Assembly: GCF_009828015.1 (NCBI RefSeq)
Contig: NZ_WTYG01000001.1
Location: 248,001-312,000 of the forward strand
Source of the DNA: Qipengyuania citrea
GTDB taxonomy: Bacteria; Pseudomonadota; Alphaproteobacteria; Sphingomonadales; Sphingomonadaceae
DNA length: 64,000 nt
Direction of reading: 5' to 3'
Shown: one piece after another, positions 56,644 to 64,000 of the stretch
How the letters are laid out: the number at the start of each line of letters is the position of its first letter
Numbering within the stretch: the first letter of the stretch is position 1
Notes under the pieces: generated by a model
Seen by the model: only the letters and a program-made list of their open reading frames with translations
Database searches by the model: none
What the model was told of the DNA's origin: nothing
Position numbers and translations under genes: made by a program

Positions 56644-57560
56644 GAGCCACGGTGGTCGCTACGCCCTATCCCCTGCCCTTCACCATCGGTTCGCGCCGCC
56701 TGCTTGCGGTCGAGCGCGAGGTGGCGCCGATAGCCTTTACGCTGGAGGATATTCTGAGCGGCCGTTTGCCAGGTGTCCCCGCCATCGGTCACGGTGAAGG
56801 CTACCGCGTGCTGTCGGCGCCCGCTCATGCGGAAAAGCGTCTCCGCGAAGCGATGCCCGGCTTCCTTATCGGCGCACGCGAGGATTACGAGCGCAGCTTT
56901 ATCGCGATGTCGGGCAGCTACGAGGACTATCTCGCACGTTTCTCGGGAAAGACCCGGTCGACGCTGCGGCGCAAGCGGCGCAAGGTCGAACAGGCCGGGG
57001 GCGGCGATCTCGACATGCGGACCTATCTCACGCCGGCCGAGATGGACCAATTCCTGCAGCTGGCGATCCCGCTGTCACGGCGCACCTACCAGGCCCGATT
57101 GCTCGACGCGGGCCTGCCCGATGACAAAGACGCCAGGGCCGAGATGCGCGAGCTCGCCGCGGATGACCGGGTGCGGGCCTATATCCTGTTCCTCGACCAG
57201 CAACCGATCGCGTATCTCTACCTGCCCGTGGCCGGCCACACGCTGGTTTACGCGCATCTTGGATACGATCCAGATTATGCCGAGCTGTCACCCGGAACGG
57301 TGCTCCAGATGGCTGCGCTCGAACGATTGTTCGCCGAGGACCGGTTCCAGTTCTTCGATTTCACCGAAGGCGATGGCGCGCACAAGAAACTGTTCCGCAC
57401 CGGCAGCGTGCCCTGTGCCAGCTTCCTGATGCTGCGGCCGAGCTGGGCGAACCGGGCGCTCCTGAACGCGCATGGGCTGTTCGAAGCGGGTGTGGCAGGT
57501 GCCAAGCAACTGGCCGAGCGGTCCGGGTTCGCCGCGACCCTGCGCAAGCGCCTGCGCTAG
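56640..57560 (+). CDS. GNAT/FemAB-like acyltransferase
   Basis: 306 residues from the GTG at 56640. KTRSTLRRKRRKVEQ is a basic helix typical of the BioF2-like/FemAB-type acetyltransferases of exopolysaccharide loci; AYLYLPVAGHTLVYAHLGYDP and FDFTEGDGAHKKLF are conserved in that family. Acceptor unknown, but the neighbouring deacetylase suggests a cell-surface glycan. The stop shares CTAG with the small membrane protein gene. Confidence 0.82.
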   Translation: MRATVVATPYPLPFTIGSRRLLAVEREVAPIAFTLEDILSGRLPGVPAIGHGEGYRVLSAPAHAEKRLREAMPGFLIGAREDYERSFIAMSGSYEDYLARFSGKTRSTLRRKRRKVEQAGGGDLDMRTYLTPAEMDQFLQLAIPLSRRTYQARLLDAGLPDDKDARAEMRELAADDRVRAYILFLDQQPIAYLYLPVAGHTLVYAHLGYDPDYAELSPGTVLQMAALERLFAEDRFQFFDFTEGDGAHKKLFRTGSVPCASFLMLRPSWANRALLNAHGLFEAGVAGAKQLAERSGFAATLRKRLR

Positions 57561-57736
57561 AGATCGACGTCCTTCTCTCGCCGTTCCGACAGCTCTTCGC
57601 GCAATTCGCGCGCACCGCGTTCGGCCCGCTGATCGGTTCTCTTGCTGGACCGGCGCGTATAGAGCCAGGCGCCGACCAGCAGCGCGAGAAGTACGAAAGG
57701 CCCGACGCTGCGGGCGAAAAATAGAATGGTATCCAC
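57557..57736 (-). CDS. small single-span membrane protein, 59 residues
   Basis: Starts at GTG 57736 with a strong Shine-Dalgarno (AGGAG, 7 nt away). One transmembrane helix (about residues 5-25: LFFARSVGPFVLLALLVGAW) is followed by a charged Arg/Glu-rich cytoplasmic tail (RTDQRAERGARELREEL) that is coiled-coil-like, a layout seen in PspB-like proteins but without clear homology. It shares a CTAG stop with the FemAB-like gene. The SD, length and topology support a real gene. Confidence 0.7.
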   Translation of the reverse strand: MDTILFFARSVGPFVLLALLVGAWLYTRRSSKRTDQRAERGARELREELSERREKDVDL

Positions 57737-57840
57737 GAAAGTCTCCTGACTGGGGGTCTCGTGAATGGAACGCGTGCCGGCGGTTATCTTTCCGGTCCTT
57801 CCCCGCGCTTCCAGCCAGACATGGCCCAGCCAAACGAAAA

Positions 57841-57868
57841 GGGCCGGCGGATCTGCATCCGCCGGCCC
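57841..57868 (-). terminator. Rho-independent terminator of rplK-rplA
   Basis: GGGCCGGCGGAT and ATCCGCCGGCCC form a perfect 12-bp stem around CTGC. On the minus strand, reading out of rplA, the stem is followed by TTTTCG. It lies 33 nt after the rplA stop. Confidence 0.88.
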
Positions 57869-57900
57869 CTGCTGTTTCGTTGTCGCAATGCGAAAGAAGC

Positions 57901-58593
57901 TTAGGCTCCTTCCACCTCCGCCAGGTCGACCTTGAGGCCCGGCCCCATCGACGAAGTCAGCGTGATCTTCTGGACATACTTGCCCTTGGCACCCGAAGGC
58001 TTCGCCTTGACGATCGCATCGGTCAGCGCCGCGAAGTTCTTCTTCAGGTCGGCGTCGTCGAACGACAGCTTGCCGATGCCGCTGTGGATGATGCCCTGCT
58101 TCTCGACGCGGAATTCGACCTGGCCGCCCTTGGCGTCCTTCACGGCCTGTTCCACGTTCGGCGTCACAGTGCCGAGCTTCGGGTTCGGCATCAGGCCCTT
58201 GGGGCCCAGCACCTTGCCGAGACGGCCGACGACACCCATCATGTCGGGCGTGGCGATGACGCGGTCATAGTCGAGATTGCCGTTCTGCATGTCTTCCATG
58301 AGATCTTCGGCACCGACCACGTCCGCACCAGCGGCCTTGGCCTTCTCGGCGTTGTCGCCCTTGGCGAAGACGGCGACCTTGACTTCCTTGCCGGTTCCGC
58401 TGGGGAGCGACACCATGCCGCGGACCATCTGGTCTGCGTGGCGCGGATCGACGCCGAGGTTCATCGCGACTTCGACGGTTTCGTCGAACTTCGCCTTGTG
58501 TTCGCGCAGCGTGGCGAGAGCTTCGTCGACGCTGTAGGTCTTTTCGCTGTCGAGCTTGGCGACGAGCTGCTGCTTCTTGGTCTGCTTAGCCAT
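57901..58593 (-). CDS. rplA: 50S ribosomal protein L1
   Basis: 230 residues. Contains the L1 signatures DKMVRG-like [33 protein letters not shown], and a [17 protein letters not shown] rRNA-contact strand. L1 binds 23S rRNA at the L1 stalk and may repress its own operon. Translated 4 nt after rplK. Confidence 0.98.
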   Translation of the reverse strand: MAKQTKKQQLVAKLDSEKTYSVDEALATLREHKAKFDETVEVAMNLGVDPRHADQMVRGMVSLPSGTGKEVKVAVFAKGDNAEKAKAAGADVVGAEDLMEDMQNGNLDYDRVIATPDMMGVVGRLGKVLGPKGLMPNPKLGTVTPNVEQAVKDAKGGQVEFRVEKQGIIHSGIGKLSFDDADLKKNFAALTDAIVKAKPSGAKGKYVQKITLTSSMGPGLKVDLAEVEGA

Positions 58594-58597
58594 GATC

Positions 58598-59029
58598 TTA
58601 GCCCTCCACCACGTCGAGGCCCATCGAACGCGCGCTGCCTTCGATGATCTTGGTGGCCTGTTCGATGTCGTTTGCGTTCAAATCGGCCATCTTCTGTTCG
58701 GCGATTTCGGCAAGTGCCGAACGCTTGATGGATCCGGCCGAAACCTTGCCCGGCTCCTTCGAGCCCGACTTGAGCTTGGCGGCCTTCTTGATCAGGAAGC
58801 TGGCCGGCGGGGTCTTGGTCACGAAGGTGAACGAACGGTCCGCATAGACGGTGATCGTCGTCGGAATCGGCATGCCCTTTTCCATGTCGCCGGTGGCGGC
58901 ATTGAAGGCCTTGCAGAATTCCATGATGTTCACGCCGCGCTGACCCAGCGCAGGGCCGATGGGGGGCGAGGGATTGGCGGTGCCCGCAGGCACCTGCAGC
59001 TTGATATAGCCGTCGATCTTCTTGGCCAT
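58598..59029 (-). CDS. rplK: 50S ribosomal protein L11
   Basis: 143 residues. [34 protein letters not shown] is condensed in the first 50 residues, the standard N-terminal domain; the [15 protein letters not shown] and [15 protein letters not shown] C-terminal rRNA-binding parts follow. It forms the GTPase-associated centre with 23S rRNA. First gene of rplK-rplA. GGAGG lies 7 nt before the ATG. The 236-nt region upstream, shared with the protease gene, must hold the promoter. Confidence 0.98.
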   Translation of the reverse strand: MAKKIDGYIKLQVPAGTANPSPPIGPALGQRGVNIMEFCKAFNAATGDMEKGMPIPTTITVYADRSFTFVTKTPPASFLIKKAAKLKSGSKEPGKVSAGSIKRSALAEIAEQKMADLNANDIEQATKIIEGSARSMGLDVVEG

Positions 59030-59265
59030 GAATGGCCTCCTTTCTCACTGTTGCCGCGGTACTTTCGAACCGGGGCTCATGGTAAGCGGTCAAGCGGTCC
59101 GCATAAGCGACCTCCCGCACGGGTTCCCCAGGATGTCTTGGGAAGGCGCGCACATAGCGGTTTGGCACCGGATTGCAAGCGATTCGCCCTGCCCCGATCG
59201 CGTCGGATGACACCTTCATCGAAGGCCGCTCGCGCGCCACAATTGAAGGGCATAGGCTGCGGACG

Positions 59266-60315
59266 ATGCCCAATCCCCTGCCCCTGCCATTCCGCCACCC
59301 GCTTGTCGCGGCCGTGCTGCTATGCGCGGGCGCACCCGCATCGGCGCAGCAGCCCGAAGCCCCCGTCGACACTGTCCGCATGCCCGAATTGCCAGCCGCC
59401 GAAATCGACCAGTCGCTGGCAATCGGCGGCGAGGAAATCGCGGCGCACAAGCTGCGCAGCCGGATGACCGTGGGAGTATTGGTCAACGGCGCCGGCCCGT
59501 ATGATTTCGTGGTCGACAGCGGCGCCGACACTTCGGCGGTCGGCTCGGCGCTGGCGGGAAAGCTGGCGCTGCCCGAAACAGAACCCGCCCTGCTCCACGG
59601 CATTACCGAGAGCAAGATCGTGGACCGCGTATGGGTGGACGAAATGCGTCTCGGCAACACCGTGACCATGGGTCTCGAGACCCCCGTGCTCGACGAACGC
59701 GACATGGGCGGCGACGGGATGATCGGGCTCGACGCGCTGGTCAACCAGCGATTGATGATGGATTTCGACGAGCGCATCATCACCGTGGACGATGCGCGGG
59801 AGAAGGACGAAGCGATGACCGATGGGGTGATCGTTGTGACCGGGCGCCTGCAGCGCGGACAGTTGATCCTGACCGAAGTCGCTGCCGGCCGCGAACGGGT
59901 CGAAGCCGTGGTCGACACAGGCTCCGAGATCACCATCGGCAACCTCGCGCTGCGTAACCGCCTGGTTCGCAAGCGTTCGCGCGGTTTCGACACGGTGACC
60001 GTCTACGGGGTCACCGGGGCGGCGCTGGAGCTCGAGTTCACGGTGGTCAAGAACCTCCGCCTCGGTTCCATCACGCTGCAGAACGTACCCATGGCCTTTG
60101 CCGACATTCCGCCCTTTGCAGTCTTCGGGCTCGATGAAAAGCCGTCTTTGCTGCTGGGCACCGACCTGATGGAAAACTTTCGCCGGGTGTCGCTGGATTT
60201 CGCGGATCGCAAGGTCCGCTTCCAGCTGCGCAAATGCCATCACGCAGCGATTACCATGCGAACTTCCACCCGGGCATCGCGTATCCGCACGAGTGACGAG
60301 CGGGCCTGTAGCTGA
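59266..60315 (+). CDS. exported retropepsin-like aspartyl protease, two catalytic motifs
   Basis: 349 residues with a signal peptide (about 1-24). Two aspartic-protease motifs, VVDSGADTS (about residue 85) and VVDTGSEIT (about residue 218), indicate a two-lobed pepsin-like fold in one chain; retropepsin-type bacterial proteins usually have one. The start ATG 59266 lacks a strong Shine-Dalgarno. It is the first gene of the opposite-strand block inside the rplKA-nusG-secE region. A weak hairpin (GACCC at 60314 with GGGTC at 60357, then GTTTTC) follows its stop. Confidence 0.85.
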   Translation: MPNPLPLPFRHPLVAAVLLCAGAPASAQQPEAPVDTVRMPELPAAEIDQSLAIGGEEIAAHKLRSRMTVGVLVNGAGPYDFVVDSGADTSAVGSALAGKLALPETEPALLHGITESKIVDRVWVDEMRLGNTVTMGLETPVLDERDMGGDGMIGLDALVNQRLMMDFDERIITVDDAREKDEAMTDGVIVVTGRLQRGQLILTEVAAGRERVEAVVDTGSEITIGNLALRNRLVRKRSRGFDTVTVYGVTGAALELEFTVVKNLRLGSITLQNVPMAFADIPPFAVFGLDEKPSLLLGTDLMENFRRVSLDFADRKVRFQLRKCHHAAITMRTSTRASRIRTSDERACS

Positions 60316-60382
60316 CCCGCGCCAGTGGCGCGGCCAGTGCGCGCTTGCGCCTTACGGGGTCGTTTTCTAGACGCGCCGGACG

Positions 60383-60757
60383 ATGGACCGCACGCGCCCC
60401 ACCCATGCGATCTGGCTGCTGCTTGCGGCAACGCTGTTGCTGCGTGCACTGGTCCCTGCGGGCTGGATGCCCGATGTCGATCGCAGCGACGCGATCGTGG
60501 CCAAGATGTGCAATTCGGCGATGACCGTGACCATCCCGCTCGGTCGCGAGCGGGTGCCCGACGACAGCGCTGCCCAGCACAGCGCGCCCTGCCTGTTTGC
60601 CGGTTTCGCCAGTGACGCCCCGCTCGGCGGCAGCCCGCTGGTGGTCACCGCGGCGATCCTCGCAGAACAGCGCGGCGTGGCGGTTCTGGCCGCGCTGCAG
60701 CTCGCACGCACTGCCTACCTCCTCCCGCCCGGCCGCGCTCCACCTGTCGCTGCCTGA
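60383..60757 (+). CDS. DUF2946-like membrane protein
   Basis: 124 residues: one N-terminal hydrophobic helix (ending LLRALVPAGWMP), two cysteines at about residues 43 and 70 (KMCNSAM, SAPCLFAG), and a second hydrophobic part. The LRALVPAGWMPD stretch and spaced Cys match DUF2946, a family often encoded beside metal-related outer-membrane proteins. Next is such a protein, 69 nt on. Confidence 0.6.
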   Translation: MDRTRPTHAIWLLLAATLLLRALVPAGWMPDVDRSDAIVAKMCNSAMTVTIPLGRERVPDDSAAQHSAPCLFAGFASDAPLGGSPLVVTAAILAEQRGVAVLAALQLARTAYLLPPGRAPPVAA

Positions 60758-60826
60758 CCGGCGTTTCCCGTCATTCCGGGAGACGCCGCAACCATGGCTT
60801 TTCCCAATTCATGACAGGAATACACA

Positions 60827-61948
60827 ATGAAACACGGTTTCGTGCGCGCCGCTCTGGCGTTGCTTCCGCTGCTCACCGCCTACCCGGCCCAGGCGCAGGA
60901 CAATCCCGCAATTTCCGATCCCGCTGGCGACGTTATTGTCGTTACGCCCGTGACGCTGCATCCCGCGGCGGGGCTGATGAACGAACACACGCATGACGGC
61001 GGCGAGTTCATGATCGGCCTGCGTTACACCCGCAGCAGCTATTCAGGCGGCAATCGCGCGCGCACCACGACACTAAGCGACGTGGAGGTGTTCGCTGCCG
61101 GCTACTCCGTACGCGGGTCCGACATGGTCATGGACATGGTCATGCTCGATGTGATGTATGCTCCCAATGACAAGCTGACGCTGATGGTCATGCCCCACTG
61201 GATGCGGCACACGATGACCATGGTCGGGATCGACCCCGGCAATACCGACATGGGCGATATGTCGATGGGCGGCATGCCCATGGGCGATATGGATCACGGC
61301 CATAGCGGGATGGCTTTCGGCCAAACCATGACCCATGCGTCCCAGGGGATTGGCGATACGCTGGTATCGGCCAGCTACCGGCTCGCGCACCAGCCGCGGT
61401 TCAAGGCGCATGCCACGCTCGGCCTATGGTCACCGACCGGCAAGGTCGACCGCAAGAACAGCGACGGCACCTTCGTCCACTACATGATGCAGTCGGGCAG
61501 CGGGACCTGGGACATCGAACCCTCGGTGACCGTGTCCGGCCAGGCGGGCATGTTCGGCTGGGGCGCACAGGCGAGCTACCGCTGGCGGACGGAAGACGCC
61601 AACAAGAGCGGCTTCGCCTTTGGCGACAAGGCGCAGGCGACCGGCTGGCTCAGCTATCTCGTGGATAACGGTTTCAGCCTTACAAGCCGTCTCACCTGGG
61701 AACACGAAGCGCGGATCGAAGGCCATTACGACGGTCCGCACAAGCATCACACGCCGGCCGACATCCAAGCCAACTATGGCGGTGACAAGGTGCTCGCCGG
61801 GCTCGGCGCCAACGTGGCGCTGCCGCTTGCCGGGCCCGATCGCCCGCAATTGGGGATCGAGGCCGGCATCCCCGTGTATCAGAATCTGAACGGCATCCAG
61901 CTGCCCGAGGACTGGCGTCTCTCGGTCTCGCTCGGCAAGACCTTCTAA
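60827..61948 (+). CDS. Met/His-rich outer-membrane beta-barrel protein
   Basis: 373 residues with a signal peptide (ends AYPAQAQD). Residues around 125-170 carry a dense Met/Asp/His cluster (DMGDMSMGGMPMGDMDHGHS), and earlier DMVMDMVMLDVMY and MVMPHWMRHTMTM are also Met-rich; such clusters bind copper(I) or silver(I) in other systems. The rest shows alternating strands, ending LSVSLGKTF, typical of an outer-membrane barrel. Likely a metal-related porin or transporter; direction and metal are not known. Confidence 0.78.
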   Translation: MKHGFVRAALALLPLLTAYPAQAQDNPAISDPAGDVIVVTPVTLHPAAGLMNEHTHDGGEFMIGLRYTRSSYSGGNRARTTTLSDVEVFAAGYSVRGSDMVMDMVMLDVMYAPNDKLTLMVMPHWMRHTMTMVGIDPGNTDMGDMSMGGMPMGDMDHGHSGMAFGQTMTHASQGIGDTLVSASYRLAHQPRFKAHATLGLWSPTGKVDRKNSDGTFVHYMMQSGSGTWDIEPSVTVSGQAGMFGWGAQASYRWRTEDANKSGFAFGDKAQATGWLSYLVDNGFSLTSRLTWEHEARIEGHYDGPHKHHTPADIQANYGGDKVLAGLGANVALPLAGPDRPQLGIEAGIPVYQNLNGIQLPEDWRLSVSLGKTF

Positions 61949-61953
61949 AGCGG

Positions 61954-61988
61954 AAAGGCCCCGCCCGGATCGTCCGGGCGGGGCCTTT
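61954..61988. terminator. bidirectional Rho-independent terminator
   Basis: AAAGGCCCCGCCCGGA (61954-61969) and TCCGGGCGGGGCCTTT (61973-61988) are a perfect 16-bp stem with loop TCG, and T and A tracts flank it. It serves the Met/His-rich gene (plus) and nusG-secE (minus). Confidence 0.92.
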
Positions 61989-62014
61989 TCAAAAAGCCGG
62001 CACGAGGCTGCGGC

Positions 62015-62551
62015 TTACTTGGCCAGTTCGACCTGCTCGAAATCGAGTTCGACCGGCGTTGCGCGGCCGAAGATCGAGACCGAGACCTTGACCTTCTGCT
62101 TGTCGAAATCGAGTTCCTCGACCAGCCCGTTGAAGCTGGCGAAGGGACCGTCGAGCACCTTGACCTGGTCGCCGATCTCGTAATCGACGCTGATTTCGGT
62201 CTTGGGCGCCGAACGCGCTTCTTCCACGCCGCCGAAATACCGGGCCGCTTCCTTTTCGGAAATCGGCTGCGGCTTGTTGTTGTTGCCGAGGAAGCCGGTA
62301 ACCTTGGGGGTGTTCTTGACCAGGTGGTAGACATCGTCGGTCATGTTCAGCTTCGCCAGCACGTAGCCCGGCATGAACTTGCGTTCGACCTGGACCTTCT
62401 TGCCGCGCTTGACCTCGGTGATCGTCTCGGTCGGAACCTCGACCTCCTCGACGCCTTCGGACAGGCCCAGACGCTCGGCCTCGGCGATGATTGCATCGCG
62501 GACCTTGTTCTCGAAACCCGAATAGGCGTGGATGATGTACCAGCGTGCCAT
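62015..62551 (-). CDS. nusG: transcription antitermination factor NusG
   Basis: 178 residues: NGN domain (ARWYIIHAYSGFENKV...) and KOW domain (GDQVKVLDGPFASFNGLVEELD). It binds RNA polymerase, Rho and the ribosome. It lies 43 nt after secE. Conserved GYVLAKLNMTDDVYHLVKNTPKVTGFLG is recognisable in parts. Confidence 0.98.
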   Translation of the reverse strand: MARWYIIHAYSGFENKVRDAIIAEAERLGLSEGVEEVEVPTETITEVKRGKKVQVERKFMPGYVLAKLNMTDDVYHLVKNTPKVTGFLGNNNKPQPISEKEAARYFGGVEEARSAPKTEISVDYEIGDQVKVLDGPFASFNGLVEELDFDKQKVKVSVSIFGRATPVELDFEQVELAK

Positions 62552-62594
62552 GTGTACTCGTTACCCTGTCGAAATGCGGCTCAGGCCAGGAAAA

Positions 62595-62798
62595 TCAGGC
62601 CAGCGTCAGCAGCCAGCGCACCACGGCGCTGAACAGCGAATCGATGCCGAGGAAGAAAAGCGAGAGGATCACCGTGAGGATGAACACGAAGATAGCGGTG
62701 CGCACCGTTTCCTCGCGCGTCGGCCATACGACCTTGCGCCCTTCGGTCTGCACCTGCCGGAGGAATTCCGCCGGGCTGGTTTTCTTCTGGTCTGCCAT
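62595..62798 (-). CDS. secE: preprotein translocase subunit SecE
   Basis: 67 residues, the short one-helix form. Start ATG 62798 (an earlier in-frame start would add unconserved residues). The conserved amphipathic segment REVKKVVWP-like GRKVVWPTREET and transmembrane helix (about 36-58) are present. It completes SecYEG. Operon with nusG. Confidence 0.95.
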   Translation of the reverse strand: MADQKKTSPAEFLRQVQTEGRKVVWPTREETVRTAIFVFILTVILSLFFLGIDSLFSAVVRWLLTLA

Positions 62799-63052
62799 GT
62801 TCCACGTCTCTCGCGTAAAAATCGTGCCGCCTTCCGCCACGTCCCTTTCAGGTAGGGTCTTTCGCCGCCCCGGTTCAAGTCCGGGAGGGGCTTTTCTGCG
62901 ATCCCAATGTCGGAAGACGGCGCTGCATCTACCGCCGCATCGGTCAAAAGGCAAGCGGTGGACGTGCGTCTCTTTCACCCTTTGCAAGTGGCGCCGGCGG
63001 CCCTAGCGTGCATGCTTTCAGTTTTCCGGGACGCATGAGGGGAATACTCGCG

Positions 63053-64000
63053 ATGGCACTAGGCCAGACACCAAGTCTGGGCGATCGGCTGGTACAGCCG
63101 GTTACCAACATTTCCGATTTCATCTGGGCCGGCCTGTGGAACGGCGAAGCGGTCATCCCCTTCCCCCCGCTGGCCATCATCCTCCTGGGTGTCGGCCTGT
63201 GGTTCATGGCCGGCCTGCGGTTCTACCCGATCACCAAGCTCGGGGCCGCGGCCAAGGGACTGTTTGCCGGGCGCAAGGGCGAAGGCGCGGGCGAAATCAG
63301 CCCCTTCGCCGCGCTGTCGACCGCGCTTTCGGGTCAGGTCGGCACGGGCAACCTGGCCGGGGTCGCCACCGCGATCGCGCTGGGCGGTCCCGGGGCGATT
63401 TTCTGGATGTGGGTCACCGCGCTGTTCGGCATGGCACTGGCCTTTGCCGAAGGGTCGCTGGCGATTCGCTACCGCGAAACCACCAGCGATGGGGTCAAGC
63501 GCGGCGGCCCGATGACCTACATCATGATGGGCCTTGGGCCGAAATGGACCTGGCTGGCGGTCGTCTTCTGCCTCGGCACGTTGTTCAGCGCGCTGGTAAC
63601 GGGCAACTCGATTCAGGCGAACGCCGTTGCCGATGGCCTGAACGAGCTGTTCGGGATCGAGGAATGGCTCGGCGGGCTGATCGTGGCCGTGCTGGTATTC
63701 GTGGTCATCATTGGCGGGATCAAGTCGATCGGTCGCGTTGCCGAAAGCGTGGTGCCGTTCATGGCAGCCGCTTACCTGGTGATGGCCGTAATCGCGCTGG
63801 CGCTCAATTTCGCCGATCTGGGTGAAACCTTCGCGCTGATTTTCGACGGCGCCTTCAACCCGCAAAGCGCGGTGGGCGGCTTCACCGGCGCGGCGATCAT
63901 CATGGCGATCCGCGCCGGCGTGGCGCGCGGCCTGTTCTCGAACGAGGCGGGCCAGGGTTCGACCCCGATCGCCCATGCCGTGGCGCAGACCGACGATCCC
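63053..64000 (+). CDS. alanine/glycine:cation symporter (AGCS), 3' end outside the window
   Basis: The frame is open to the last base: 316 codons without a stop. Start ATG 63053 has AGGGGAA 8 nt upstream; an ATG at 63035 is also in frame. Helices with AALSTALSGQVGTGNLAGVATAI (split here as ALSGQVGTGN), RGGPMTYIM and FSNEAGQGSTPIAHA are AGCS signatures. The protein imports alanine or glycine with Na+ or H+. Divergent from secE. Confidence 0.94.
   Translation, partial: MALGQTPSLGDRLVQPVTNISDFIWAGLWNGEAVIPFPPLAIILLGVGLWFMAGLRFYPITKLGAAAKGLFAGRKGEGAGEISPFAALSTALSGQVGTGNLAGVATAIALGGPGAIFWMWVTALFGMALAFAEGSLAIRYRETTSDGVKRGGPMTYIMMGLGPKWTWLAVVFCLGTLFSALVTGNSIQANAVADGLNELFGIEEWLGGLIVAVLVFVVIIGGIKSIGRVAESVVPFMAAAYLVMAVIALALNFADLGETFALIFDGAFNPQSAVGGFTGAAIIMAIRAGVARGLFSNEAGQGSTPIAHAVAQTDDP

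Noticed and set aside
62869..62885. tRNA T-arm-like sequence (CCCGG-TTCAAGT-CCGGG) upstream of secE
   Set aside because: tRNA-Trp often lies next to secE, but this arm is on the opposite strand, no acceptor stem, D-arm or anticodon arm pairs with it, and no CCA follows. Probably chance or a remnant.

Overview
The window reads as chromosomal DNA of a G+C-rich alphaproteobacterium, most likely order Sphingomonadales and plausibly an Erythrobacteraceae member (Erythrobacter, Qipengyuania or Altererythrobacter type). The support is gene content: an Entner-Doudoroff operon instead of a glycolytic locus, RcdA (DUF1465) beside DUF465 proteins, the PTS-Ntr enzyme PtsP, DUF2254 proteins, many TonB-dependent receptors and secreted peptidases, and very tight gene packing. 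The genus is inference. No prophage, insertion sequence, CRISPR array, rRNA or convincing tRNA was seen.

Layout, left to right. 1-0.65 kb: the 3' end of an EAL-domain gene. 0.65-1.0 kb: a leader region with an 11-codon tryptophan-rich ORF and a strong terminator. 1.0-5.8 kb: zwf-edd-glk-eda, a complete Entner-Doudoroff route from glucose to pyruvate plus glyceraldehyde-3-phosphate, with all four genes overlapping. 5.9-12 kb: envelope and housekeeping genes (L,D-transpeptidase, tilS, cpoB/ybgF, a RodZ-like protein, ptsP). 12-18 kb: YdcH-type proteins, rcdA, glpK, a metallo-beta-lactamase-fold hydrolase, a DUF4230 protein, a membrane protein behind a Shine-Dalgarno hairpin, and nadA. 18-30 kb: a secreted S9 peptidase, tandem DUF2254 membrane proteins, a DMT transporter, an old-yellow-enzyme reductase, a degenerate HpcH/HpaI-like protein, lipB, a methyltransferase, an MFS transporter and arsC. 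30-36 kb: an iron-acquisition island with a haem-type TonB receptor, a DUF6607 protein and a siderophore-type TonB receptor, each receptor preceded by a Fur-like 7-1-7 box. 36-38.6 kb: an orphan [2Fe-2S] protein, a class II aldolase and a MATE pump.

38.6-48.7 kb is a signal-transduction block on one strand: cheA-cheW-cheY-cheB-cheR, then a GGDEF/EAL protein overlapping a chemoreceptor gene, then a second receptor with almost no periplasmic sensor. It joins a complete adaptation-type chemotaxis pathway to cyclic-di-GMP turnover; no flagellar or pilus genes lie in the window. 48.8-53.1 kb holds a very large secreted beta-propeller/amidohydrolase fusion with a LacI-type regulator just upstream. 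53.3-57.7 kb holds a Baeyer-Villiger-type monooxygenase, a CinA-like protein, a polysaccharide deacetylase, a FemAB/GNAT protein and a small membrane protein. 57.8-62.8 kb carries rplA-rplK and nusG-secE on the minus strand, separated by a three-gene opposite-strand block (retropepsin-like protein, DUF2946 protein, Met/His-rich outer-membrane protein). The window ends inside an alanine/glycine:cation symporter gene.

A theme across the window is extreme compaction. Co-directional genes are often joined by ATGA or GTGA start-stop overlaps. Of the ten convergent gene junctions, six share one CTAG tetranucleotide as both stop codons and one abuts as TGATCA. The most unusual regulatory candidates are the W-rich mini-ORF with terminator (about 660-790), the hairpin that buries a ribosome binding site (16034-16070), and the apparent AUU or other non-standard start of tilS.
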